Both the position numbers and the translations under genes were made by a program. The notes beneath the pieces were generated by a model. It was not told the origin of the DNA, made no database searches, and saw only the letters and a list, made by a program, of their open reading frames with translations. A stretch of DNA of 64,000 bases. It comes from Thoreauomyces humboldtii (taxonomy: Eukaryota > Chytridiomycota > Chytridiomycetes > Spizellomycetales > Powellomycetaceae). Every line of letters begins with the position of its first letter. Within the stretch, counting starts at the first letter, position 1. The stretch covers positions 21,218 to 85,217 of the forward strand of contig JADGJA010000009.1 in the NCBI GenBank assembly GCA_027596035.1, read 5' to 3'. Shown piece after piece: positions 54,250-64,000 of this stretch.

Positions 54250-55171
54250 TCTTGTAGCTCTTTTACTTTGAAATGGAAAGAATGCTTGGGAGCGCAGGAC
54301 ATGTATTTAATTTATTCGGCGTTCGCTCCGTGGCCCTGGTGAAGAGATGCCAGTTGCTACGCCGGGGCACAAGCTTTGATGTCCGAGACGTGCACGCTCA
54401 GCACATGACATTAATGAAAGAGACCCGCGTGACAATGACACGAGTTATCTATCACGAGTACAAACTAGAGCCCGAATCAATGAGAGCTACAGTAATTACT
54501 CGTTTACTTTATTCATATACTTCGCTCACGTATATGCCGGCAACCGTACCTTCTGGCAAGATTATACGATGGAAAACGATCGACATAGTGACCACTCCAA
54601 GGGTGTCCGTCACCTCATAGCGTAGTGACGGTCTCCCTTACATAAATGAAGCACCCGAGGGTAAGGGAGAAAGCACTAGGATTCAATATATTGAACGGAT
54701 TGGTCGACATGCGAGGGTCCCCTTTCCCCTTCGATTGACCTGCATGCATGGGGGCGAGACTCATTTGATGATTCTTCTGTCGAGTAACACGAGCGGCCAC
54801 AACGGCCGCACGCCGTCTCTCCTCGTGTACACCGATGCAGGCATGCATACATCCTGTACACTCTGTACATGAATCATATCTTTGGCATATAGGGCACTGC
54901 AGTGTATTGTATACAGCACTTGAGTCCCGGTATCAAGTGCAGACGCCACCAAGTTCTCGAAGCATAGGGGCCACTCCTCTGCCTCTGGGCGCTGGTCCTT
55001 CCCCGGCACCAGCACAGCTGTTATCTTTACAGTCCTAGTACGTTTCGCGGACATTACCTTCACGCCACCAGCTTCGCTTTCAAACGCACTCGGATCGGGC
55101 CCACCTCCACCGCACCGCCATCCTGCGCTTCGCTCCGCGTATATCTGAAGAGCTAAGCATTTCCTAACATA
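54250..55171. other. 0.9-kb stretch without a recognised gene
   Basis: Between ODAD4 and the DUF726 gene, both on the plus strand. A plus ORF at 54273-54620 has no family resemblance. It contains palindromic TGTACA-rich sequence near 54853-54925. Confidence 0.4.
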
Positions 55172-58100
55172 ATGACAACTGCCAGTCACGAGGAGAGTTG
55201 TGGTAGTGCACTTGAACTCTCGGATGTGAGTGCAGCGGAAGAAGGTTCCTCGCTTTACCCTTCCTGATGCAAACTCCCTTCATAGGATATGAAACCACTT
55301 TCGCCGGAAGCCGGTGACGCAGTGGAGAAAGAAAGCATATCAGCCTGGGCGAGCGCGAGTTCTGTAAATCCCACATCTTTGCCACGCCCAGCACTTGTCC
55401 CTGAGGGGGAGGAGGCGGTTGTCTCTGCCTCTTCGGTATTCGAAGGTCGAAAATGTTTGGACGGGGTCAAAGGAGATGGCTCTGCTGATCTACGGAAGTC
55501 TGGTCGCCACGATGCAACGCCTCTCGCCCATCCCAGGGGACGGGAGGACATGCCCGGCCTGAATCGCACGCGCCAGACCTTTCACAACTCTTTTGAAACT
55601 GTCTCGAGGCAACCTATATCGCGAGAGGTTTCGCCTGTTCGCACTGAATACGGCGATGATGCTGCGGAGGACAACGATGACCTGGTATCCATGCGTTTTA
55701 CCTTTTCAACCCGAACACGGAACGCCGCGCGCCCCCGTCCTATCACAAAGTCACAGAAGATCTCTGGCATACAGAGCGTGTTCACGGAAAACCAAAAGGT
55801 TGCGTACGTCGGCCTTTGCTACCTGAGCATAGTTCAACACAGGAGGACGGACATAAAGAGTTTGCGGAAGGCCACCGAGAGTTACAACAAGTGGGCCGAC
55901 GCATTCATGGAGAAGCTCTACCTTTTCCTGGACATTTCGGTCGAGGGTAAGGTCGAAGCGATTCTGTTCCATCATTCTCGATGCTCATGTCTGCTTGGCT
56001 TCAGAACGCGTTATGATCGCGAGTCTCTCGTCGCACGGGCTTGTGCCATCGGACCTTTCAAAGTCGCTCATCGAGGACGCGACGCGCGCCGCCCGAGAGA
56101 TCACCCTGCGTCAGGAACATCGGCAAAGGGCCGAGCAGGAAGCGATGGAGCAGGGCTTACAGTTCGAGCCGGCAGCGGAAGCCGACGTACCTGAACCCAC
56201 CGACATCCGGTACACCATCATTTCGCACCTTTTCATTCTCTGCATCATGGAAGGACTTTACGACGGACGCAGTCGGACCGTCCTCAAGACGGTTGCCGGC
56301 TACCTCGAAGTGCCGTGGTTGGACGTTGTCCGTCTGGAGGCTGCCATTGCCGATCAGCTTCGGATTTATGAAGATAGCGAGGCGGTCACGGGCGATGTCC
56401 AGCTTTCCGATAAGCGAAATCAGGCAGACAACAGAAAGCGCTGGTTGTTTACCGGTCTTGCCACGTTGGCAGGAGGCGCGGTCATCGGATTGACCGCCGG
56501 TTTGGCCGCTCCGCTTATCGCGGGTGGAATTGGGGTGGCACTTGGAACTTTCGGGGTTACCGGTGCAACTGCCGCCCTTTCCGGCACTGGAGCTCTGGCG
56601 CTGATTACTACTGGCGGGGTTTTGACCGGCGGAGGTATTTGACCACTTCTATGAATCGGTCGGTGCCGTAACTAACATTTTCATTTCGTGTCTAGGTATG
56701 GGAGGAGTGAAAATGATGAAGCGAACGAAAGGCATCACTCAGTTTGAGTTTTTGACGCTCGCCGACGGGCTGAAGCAAATCGAGATCAACAAGGAAAAAC
56801 GACGGACGGACCGTAGGAAGAAGCGACGGCGGGAAGCCCGCGAGGCGCTGCAAGAGAAGATGGATACCCAGCGGGCCGGGAAAGCTGGTATGGGGCCTAA
56901 TCGGGAAGCTGACGTCGATGGCTCCGCCGAGGTCGACGCAGCTGTAAAAAAGTTAGCCGAAGCCTCCCTGCAAGATCCAGAGAAGGAAGAGGAACAGCTA
57001 CCCGCTTATGTATCCACGGCGGCGTCGACGACGGACAAGTTGGATCGCATTGGAAGCTGGGTCAACATCACCGAGTCACAAAGATCTGAGCTCGAGAAGG
57101 TCGAAGACGAGTCCTCGCGTGGCCGGGCTCGTATGCGGCCTCCAGTTCCTCGACGGCCGACGGCAGCAGAATTGGCCGACGCTGAGCCTAGGCTCTCCTC
57201 ATCTATCTCTATGCAACGGAAGCCACCAAGAGCAACTCGCGGTGGATTTCCTGACGAGCCGCCAGAAGACGCGCTTACGATATCCTCCTCGCTCGCATCT
57301 GGCAACGATCATAGAGAAGGGGTACACGAGTGGGGTCTCGAGCAGGGACTCTCGTGGCCGGATACAGATTACGTGACTCTTCCCGCTGACATCATAGACA
57401 CGGGCGACCACTTGGAGCAAGTCGATAGCACGGTGCTCTGGGAGTCCAACCATCAGCTGCATAGCGACGCGGGCTCAGCTCCACGGTCCTCGTATGGAAA
57501 TCTTTCAGCTGGAATAAGCGGAAGACTGGACGACACTGGCACCATAGATGAAGACATGGCTGCTGCCATGTTCGATGATTTGCAAAGTACCATTGCGGGG
57601 GACGAGATATATGATGACGATGGAATTCGGTTCAAGGAATTGGAAGGACCTCCGAAGGCAAAGCAGACCAATGTTCTGATCACGGTAGCGGGTTGGATCA
57701 CGTATGGTCCGGACGATCACACATTACCGTTCTCTACACTTGAGCCGGATCTTGCCGGGGATCAATACGCTCTCCTCTGGGAGACAGACACACTCCAGGA
57801 GCTGGGGAGCGCGTTGAAGCTGCTGGTCGGAGAAGTAGCGAGCTTCCTGGTCCAGCAGGGCTTGCAAGCGACGGTGCTTTCTGCTCTCATGCTAGGATTG
57901 GCTGGTCCACTCTGGGTCATGAAACTGAGCTATCTGGTTGACAATCCATGGGGCATCGGACTGAGCAAAGCCAACAAGGCTGGAAAGGTACATTTCCTGG
58001 CAGGCCTCCGTGTTGTTTTCGATATTGTTTCTGACAATACGGATGCATTGTGTAGGTCCTCGCAGATACCCTTATCCAAGGCAAGCAGGAAAACCGTCCG

Positions 58101-59459
58101 GTGACGCTGATTGGCTATTCTCTCGGTGCTCGCGTCATCTTTCATTGCCTTCTGGAGCTCGCAGCGCGAGGAGCTTTCGGTCTCGTCGAAGAAGCTTACC
58201 TCCTCGGATGTCCGGTGATGGCAGAGAAAAAGGAATGGGAGCAAATCGCGTCAGTCGTCGGAGGACGTGTCGTGAACGGCTACTCGACGAACGATATGGT
58301 TCTTGGCGTCCTTTACCGGGCCAGTGTTGCGGTTTGGAACAACGTTGCCGGCCTGAGGCCCGTCGAAAACGTTCCGGGCGTGGAGAACATCGCGCTGGAC
58401 GATGTCATTCAGGGCCACCTCGACTACCGACTATGCATGCCCAAGGTCTTGGAAAAGCTTGGGTTCCAGATCACCCGAGACTACTTTGACGACGAGGACG
58501 AGGAGGAGGAAAAGGAACGGCTGGAGTTGGAGGAAGAGCAGAAAAAAGAAAGGGAGGAGCGTTTGAGGGCCAAGGAAGCGAGGCTGCAGAGGAAACAGGA
58601 GGAATACGAGGAGAAGGTGCGCAAGAAGAAAGAGGAGCAGGAGCGAAAACTCAAGGAGCGCGAAGAAAAGGCAAGGATCAAGGAGGAGGCGCGCTTGAAG
58701 CGTTTAGACGAGACTCCGCCTCCATCGGCTGGGTCCGGTCGCATGAGCTGGTTTTCAAGGCGCAGCAGTGGCAGGAACACGCCGGTCGTTCCTGAGAAGC
58801 CGAAGGAAGATGTCGTAGACCAACTCATGGACGATTACTGGATGCCAAAGGAGATCAAAAGCACTCTTCCGCCGCTCATCGTCCGTACCGCCGAAGACCC
58901 GACCAGCTCCGTGGACGAGACCATCACCCCGCGAGAAATCCGATCCACCCTTCCTCCTCTTGTGATTCGTATTACATCGCAAACACAGGAGTCGACGCGT
59001 TCTCGGTCCAACACCGTTGATTCTGTCGCCACGGACGCAACCGCGACCCCCGCGCGTCTTGAAGCGGATGCGCAAGACGCGGCCGAACTTCTCCAGGCCG
59101 AACAAGAACTTGCACAAGTTCAGAAGGAGGTTGATGCTGCAAAACGCGAGATCGCCCAAGCTCGTGCTGCCCAGCTCACTGCGGCTACAACCGGCGGCGT
59201 CAGCGATGCCACCCACATTCAATACCATACACCAGTGGACTCGCTCCGCGTGTCCCCGCAAGATCCGGAAGATCTGGAGACCATGATGAGGATGGCAGGT
59301 CCAACCAGCGCCGGAGCTGGTGACTTGCTGGACTCGCGTCGCGACCACAGCGAAGACGAAGATGATAGCGAGGGTGAAAGCCCTGCTAGGTCCGATGGAA
59401 CGACTGCAAGTTCCGCGGGCGCGTTTGTCGATGCCGAGGAGAACCCGTGGATGGGCTAA
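55172..59459 (+). CDS. Large DUF726 (TMCO4/MIL1-like) membrane-associated alpha/beta-hydrolase-type protein
   Basis: Five exons (55172-55225, 55286-55946, 56005-56634, 56696-57987, 58056-59459) give 1346 residues. A disordered N-terminus of about 175 residues precedes a helical part (IQSVFTENQKVAYVGLCYLS, YNKWADAFMEKLYLFLDIS). A Gly/Ala-rich double membrane segment (RWLFTGLATLAGGAVIGLTA, then GLAAPLIAGGIGVALGTFGV) lies near residues 383-445, matching TMCO4-like proteins. After an acidic insertion of about 270 residues comes NVLITVAGWITYGPDD and the hydrolase core VTLIGYSLGARVIFHCLLEL with Ser901 in a GYSLG nucleophile elbow, plus LGCPVMAEKKEW and GHLDYRLCMPKVLEKLGF. The C-terminus is a long charged coiled coil (residues 1015-1085) and Ser/Thr-rich tail. 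Yeast Mil1 of this family binds AP-1/clathrin; enzymatic activity is unproven. It is roughly twice the size of the human TMCO4. Confidence 0.88.
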
Positions 59460-59596
59460 GTCGCGTTCGTAGCTGTGTAGATCCCCCCCTCATTGTATTT
59501 ATGGCGCATCCGAAGTATCGATAGTCTCTGTCATTTCCAACCTCATACAAATGTTTCTTCTATATCACATCTTCCCCCACCTATCTCCTTTCTCGC

Positions 59597-61350
59597 TCAG
59601 AACTTCAAAATCAGGTTGTAATGATCCAGCAAGACTGCAACACCGCCGACGATGAGGGCGTAGCCTGCTACGATTCCAATGGCGAGCGCATCCGGAACGT
59701 CGAGGGTATTGACAGACATGTTCGTCAGCCCAGTTAAAACGTTACCCTAATGCGGTGCTCAGGTTAGCGACCAGCTCGTGCCCGTTGTGCAACAGCAAAA
59801 CACTGCTGGAGTCACTTACTAGCAAGAACACAACCAGCTGATTTCGATTGACAGCTTGGAAGAGGACTGGGATTCTTGTACCCCCGTACAAAAGATCTAC
59901 CAGAGCGCATCCCGCTACCTGCACAAGGCACGGTGCGAGCACCCAAACACTGTAAGAGACATTTGCCTGTCCAATACGCGCAATCAGCATCCCGAGACAT
60001 TGCCATAAAGGCCGTTGAGTGGCATGTCGTACCATTCGCCGTGATACAGGAATTTCCAATACATCGGTGAGTAAAAATGTCAAGCCATAGCACACCGCGG
60101 CCAGCGCGGAAAGCTCGAGAACAATAGACGGGAGCATGCGCTGCAGTCCCCGACGAGCATAGGTTTGCAAGCGAGTACCGATCGCTGCTGCCAACAGGTA
60201 TATCGTCAGATACCCTGCTTGTGAACAAGAATTAGAAGGCTTCAGGATTGCGGTGACATCGCCCGGCACTGACCAAAGAAGCTGCAAAGGCCTTCCCGGT
60301 TCTCGCTGATGATGTTGTTACGCGGGGCGGTCAGGATGTAGGACTGCAAGGTGGTGGCTTCGAGAGCGTAGGTATACGTGGCCATCACGAGACATCCCAA
60401 AGCTGCCATATTGATGTTCGGCGCGAGCACTTGGGCAATGGAGATGAAGATGGGGATGAGGCCCAAAGTCAGGAAGAAGTTCCAATGTACGCCGTATTCG
60501 CTCACGTGTTCCTTTCGATCGAGTCGTTCGCGTCAGATCTCAGGCTGACAGAATAGCCAGAACGCCTGTTCATGTGTACCTGATAGTTGACACTCTTGGT
60601 AACGACCATCCTCACGACCCCGAGAATAAGAGTGGGAGTGCATGTCCGCAGTGTCCTGCCCAGATTCCTGAGAGCGGTGCTACGATCGCTTGCGGACGTT
60701 TGCAGCCGGGGTCCCGCAACGATGCCTCCCGTGAAGATAAACATCCCAACACCCAAATCCATCTGATCCGAACGATGAGCCGAGCCGAACGATCAGCTGC
60801 AGTCCAGGCTAGGCCGACCCACCAGGGAGGTCCCGTACGTTTCTGTTTTGGCGAAACGGGTAGGAAACGCCTTGAAGTCAACCGCAAGGATCACGATGAT
60901 CGTCACCAGCTGCAGGTACGCGCGGACCGGAACCATAAAAGGCAAAAAGAACGGCGAAAGAGCTTTCTGGTTCCTCTCAACATCCTTCTGCTTCCGCTTT
61001 GCAGGTTGGGCAGGAAGGAGGCTGGCTGCAACAGCCATGATCGATGTGACCATAAGGCACTCGTCGAGCCAGGGTGTCATAACCGCTACCAAAAATGGCA
61101 GGGCCAGCACCGCAAAATCGACCACTACTGTCCTTGCAGACTGCTCAACTAGACTCGGAAAGCGCTTTGCCAGGGCCTTCCATAGCGTGTAAGACACCTA
61201 GCAAACGGGACGTGAGCAACGCACAAGCGTATGGCCCGGTGAAATCGCACGGACCATCGTGACGACGAGAGTCTTCTGACACTCCAAAGGCGTCGTCCCC
61301 GAGTGCCCGGACACATGCTCTTCCTTCGCTTTCCTCTTCCAGTCGTCCAT
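59597..61350 (-). CDS. GWT1: GPI-anchored wall transfer protein 1, glucosaminyl-PI acyltransferase
   Basis: Seven exons (61255-61350, 60823-61197, 60580-60762, 60274-60511, 60033-60214, 59820-59966, 59597-59746) give 456 residues (yeast 490). GWT1/PIGW acylates the inositol of GPI precursors in the ER. The start MDDWKRKAKEEHVSGHSGTT resembles the usual KEEFVSGHxG opening. Diagnostic blocks are VILAVDFKAFPTRFAKTETY, GTSLMDLGVGMFIFTGGIV, VNYQEHVSEYGVHWNFFLTL and YILTAPRNNIISENREGLCS then FFGYLTIYL. The last parts SRRMANVSYSVWVLAP and LLGNVLTGLTNMSVNTLDVP complete it. Multiple membrane helices run throughout. The intron from 60032 to 59967 has no stop in frame for part of its length but its removal restores SRRMANVSY. 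The gene starts 162 bases from NUDC in the opposite direction. Confidence 0.95.
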
Positions 61351-61512
61351 GCTGCTGATCTCCGGAAGGTGGTCGAGGGTTCGTGAGGTCTTTGGTGGTG
61401 ACGAGCTGTGGTGACAATCTGCATTCGACAGCAATGTGTACGACGGAAATCCTGCTACCGGTACGATGGATGCGAGGAGAATTCCACAAAGGATCGCTTC
61501 TTGACAAACACG

Positions 61513-62384
61513 ATGATGACCGCAGAAGCACCCGCTAAGCTGTCCGTGGAGGAGTACGATGCTCTCCCAGAATCTGAGCGCATAGTGTACGATGCAGCGC
61601 GGGCCAAGGCCGAAGCGGCTCAACAAGCAGGTGAGGAAGGACTGAGCGCAGCCGAGCGTTCCATCCCGAGATCACTGATTCATTGCTTCCTCTGAAGAGC
61701 TGCCGTATGCGTGGAGACAAACCCTGCAAGACGTGGCTGTGACCATCGCTGTTCCGAAAGGAACCCGTGGTCGAGATCTCGCCGTGTCCCTCACCCGAAC
61801 ATCCATCTCGGTGGCCATCAAGGGCCAGGAGCCGATCGTTGCCGTAAGAGCGCATCGGGTGATCGTGGCAGCGACCCAAACTTCGACACTGAAAACGCAG
61901 GTGCTGCTATGCACTTAGGGCGACTTTCCATCACCCGTGAAAGCGTCGTCGTCGACGTGGTTGCTCGACAACGGAGAGGTGTCGATCCATCTCGAAAAGG
62001 TCAATCAGCAGGAATGGTGGGCACACGTTGTCACCTCTGCTCCGCGCATCGATACAACGAAGATCGAGCCCGAGAACTCAAAGCTGGGAGACCTGGACGG
62101 GGAGACGCGGGCCATGGTTGAGAAGATGATGGTATGGGGAGCCTCCCAGGAAAGGGTTTGATCCGATGTCGAGTACTCATCAATCTTTGAGCGCAGTTTG
62201 ATCAGCAGCAGAAACAGATGGGCAAACCTACCAGCGATGAGTCAAAGAAGATGGAAATGCTAAAGAAGTTCCAAGACGCAGTGAGTGTAACCTGTTTTGC
62301 TTGGAAAGAACTCGAGTTTTCCACTGACGCGCCCATATGTAACAGCACCCCGAGATGGATTTCAGCAATGCAAAGATGCAATAG
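61513..62384 (+). CDS. NUDC: Nuclear movement protein NUDC, CS/p23 domain
   Basis: Five exons (61513-61630, 61698-61843, 61919-62131, 62197-62280, 62346-62384) give 199 residues. NUDC is an Hsp90 co-chaperone linked to dynein-dependent nuclear positioning. The N-terminus has a short Ala/Glu helix ([20 protein letters not shown]). The CS domain begins [20 protein letters not shown] then [20 protein letters not shown] and continues [20 protein letters not shown] with [20 protein letters not shown]. The C-terminal helix [20 protein letters not shown] then [17 protein letters not shown] is the classic NUDC ending. Two ATGs in a row (61513, 61516) open the frame. The last coding exon is only 39 bases. 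Confidence 0.94.
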
Positions 62385-62534
62385 GCTGAGATATCGCCCT
62401 GGATACGCAGGAATGTGTACAAATCCTTCCGCATAGGGCAGTGGCCTCCCGTACCCGTAGACGCTGGTGCTGCCCTCTTCCGCCATCTGAGCCGAAAGGA
62501 ATGATGCAAGAAAATGATGGCTTATTGTTGAGGA

Positions 62535-63740
62535 TCAAATGACCTTGATAATAACCTAGTTATGTAGATTAGCAATCATCAAAAGTCCAATGTTTTTGCA
62601 AGGACGGCTTACCTTTCCAGTGGAACGACCCGTTTTGCTACGTGCGAAGGCCGCACGAACACCTTCCAGAGTGAAAGGGTGAGTTGAGTCGATCAGCACC
62701 TTGAAATTGCTGGTCGGGTCGTCGACCAACTGCGCAATGTGAGCGAGATCTTTGCCACTGGGGCTGAAAAAAACAGGTTACCTCCAAGGTAACGATGCTG
62801 GGTTTTCACACGCGTACTCACTGCATAACGAAAAATCCATAGTTGAGGCCTTTGGAGCTCGCTCCCCATCGAACCCGGGCGCTGACCACATTGAGGATTG
62901 TCTTCATCATGAAACCGATCTGCGGCGCGAGGGCAGCCATCTCAGCGCCAGAAGGCGCCGCGGCGATAGTGTATACAAAACCCCCTTTCTTGACGATGGC
63001 TAGCTGCCGTTGGACCTCCCCAACCGTATCGTAAGCGAAGTCAAACTCTGACAGCCCCTCGTAGACGTTGCCCTTCTTGTAGTCGAGGACAGAGTCCGCA
63101 CCAAGAGACAAAACGAGCTCGATCTTAGGCTCGCTGGCGGTCGATACCACCTCCGTGGCCCCGAAGAGACGCTTGGCAAACTGGATGGCAAATGATGCCA
63201 CTCCTCCGGCACCTCCCGGGACAAAGAGCCTCCATGGTGTTCCACGGTCCTTGAGACCCGTTTTCTCGAGTGCTTGATACGCAGTAAGGCCCGCCAGCGG
63301 AATCCCGGCCGCCTGCTCGTGGCTGATGGATTTCGGCTTAAGGGCCAGCTTCTCCTCCTGGGTAATGACTAGTTCGGCGATGGTGCCCATCTCCTCTCCG
63401 ACTCGAGAGTAAACCTCGTCGCCGATCTTGAACTGCGTTACGCTCGTTCCAACAGCTTCGACTGTTCCACTGACGTCGTATCCGGTCCTTAACGGGAATG
63501 TATCAGGGATCATCATCTTCATGTCGCCACCGCAGCGCTTCCAGTCGACTGCAAGGGATGTCAGCACACAGTCAAGACTATCAACAGCCTTCACAAAAGC
63601 GGCTTACTTGGGTTGATGGACGCTGCGTGCACCTTGATCAGGACGTCCAAGGGTCCAACGGAGGGGATGGGCAGGTCCGCGAGCTCGATTTGCTCAGGAC
63701 CTCCGTACGCCTTGAATTGTGCTGCCTTGTAAGTGGACAT
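62535..63740 (-). CDS. MDR-superfamily NADP-dependent quinone oxidoreductase-like protein
   Basis: Four exons (63608-63740, 62822-63548, 62613-62763, 62535-62555) give 343 residues. It starts MSTYKAAQFKAYGGPEQIEL and has the GroES-like block VLIKVHAASINPIDWKRCGG, TGYDVSGTVEAVGTSVTQF, GDEVYSRV, then LAGLTAYQALEKTGLKDRG and the cofactor-binding LFVPGGAGGVASFAIQFAK. GFVYTIAAAPSG and the final GKVIIKVI fit the zinc-free branch of medium-chain dehydrogenases (enoyl reductase, RTN4IP1 or zeta-crystallin-like). No zinc ligands are seen. The last exon codes for six residues and a stop. A TACAGTA motif and a TATA-like stretch lie upstream. Substrate unknown; only distantly like the MDR gene at 25 kb. 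Confidence 0.9.
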
Positions 63741-63878
63741 GGAGAAGAGTTCTGGGGAGAAATGAGAAAGACGATTGGGTGAAAGCTTGCTGATCAGGTT
63801 CCTGCAAGTGTATGTTGCCCGTACTATGGGGAGACGCGGGAGAGACCGCGACCTAGCCAATTTTTGGACAGCGTCGTG

Positions 63879-63906
63879 TACAGTAATCGGGCAGGCATGA
63901 TATATA
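63879..63906 (-). promoter_or_regulatory. TACAGTA motif and TATA-like stretch upstream of the MDR gene
   Basis: TACAGTA at 63879-63885 and, on the minus strand, GTATATATCAT over about 63897-63907. They lie 140-165 bases before the ATG at 63740. The heptamer also occurs before PEPC and galactokinase. Confidence 0.35.
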
Positions 63907-64000
63907 CCCGGTGCTTACAAACCTACCAATCACAACAATCGGGTAAGTGGTGGGTGGATGTAGCGCTAACTACTCCGGAGTCTTCTACACCATATCAGTC

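Noticed and set aside
54273..54620. 115-codon plus-strand ORF after ODAD4
   Set aside because: No domain, no splice partners and a composition unlike neighbouring genes; most likely 3' UTR or intergenic chance ORF.
60574..61152. 192-codon plus-strand ORF opposite GWT1
   Set aside because: The minus strand carries clear GWT1 exons here; the plus frame is Arg/His/Gln-rich shadow sequence.

Overview
The window reads as nuclear DNA of a zoosporic (flagellated) fungus. Genes are closely packed, lie on both strands, and most are broken by short GT-AG introns of about 50-120 bases. Fungal features are a PMT2-type protein O-mannosyltransferase, the GPI acyltransferase GWT1, a KRE9/KNH-like GPI protein and a GPI-tailed copper radical oxidase. 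A TTC25/ODAD4 axonemal TPR protein (53-54 kb) points to a motile flagellum, which Dikarya lack. A full-length phosphoenolpyruvate carboxylase (18-21 kb) is also unexpected in a familiar fungus. Together these suggest a chytrid-grade lineage; the phylum is an inference.

Layout. 0-4.3 kb: the 5' part of a very large acidic FG-containing protein running off the left edge, then an orphan eIF5B-like tail. 5-11.3 kb: mitochondrial catabolism (ETF-ubiquinone oxidoreductase, an SDR, an enoyl-CoA/methylglutaconyl-CoA hydratase). 11.7-17.2 kb, minus strand: ribosomal protein eL34, SEC13, glyoxal-oxidase-like enzyme. 18-26 kb: PEP carboxylase, galactokinase, a SnoaL-like protein and a quinone-oxidoreductase-like enzyme. 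26.3-31.7 kb: proteasome RPN12 and splicing factor CLF1 on a divergent promoter, then a cell-wall GPI protein. 32.8-34.2 kb: a GIY-YIG nuclease with three zinc knuckles abuts a truncated AGC-kinase exon, in a stretch damaged by a poly-G run, an N gap and an error-rich duplicate. 34.3-43 kb: Rab escort protein, mitochondrial Trp-tRNA synthetase, an unknown low-complexity protein, an LSM protein, NUDT21/CFIm25. 43-52 kb: PMT2-like mannosyltransferase, MFS/monocarboxylate-type transporter, RhoGAP. 52-64 kb: MEA1-like protein, ODAD4, a large DUF726 protein, GWT1 and NUDC on a divergent promoter, a second quinone-oxidoreductase-like enzyme.

Most genes are independent housekeeping loci; no operon-like or biosynthetic cluster is visible. 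Loose themes are the GPI/cell-wall/secretory group (GWT1, PMT2, KNH-like, GLOX, SEC13, REP) and mitochondrial or central carbon metabolism (ETF-QO, AUH-like, PEPC, GALK, MSW1). Exon borders were placed by eye from GT/AG sites, reading frame and family fit. For every complete multi-exon model the summed exons give an open frame with a terminal stop.
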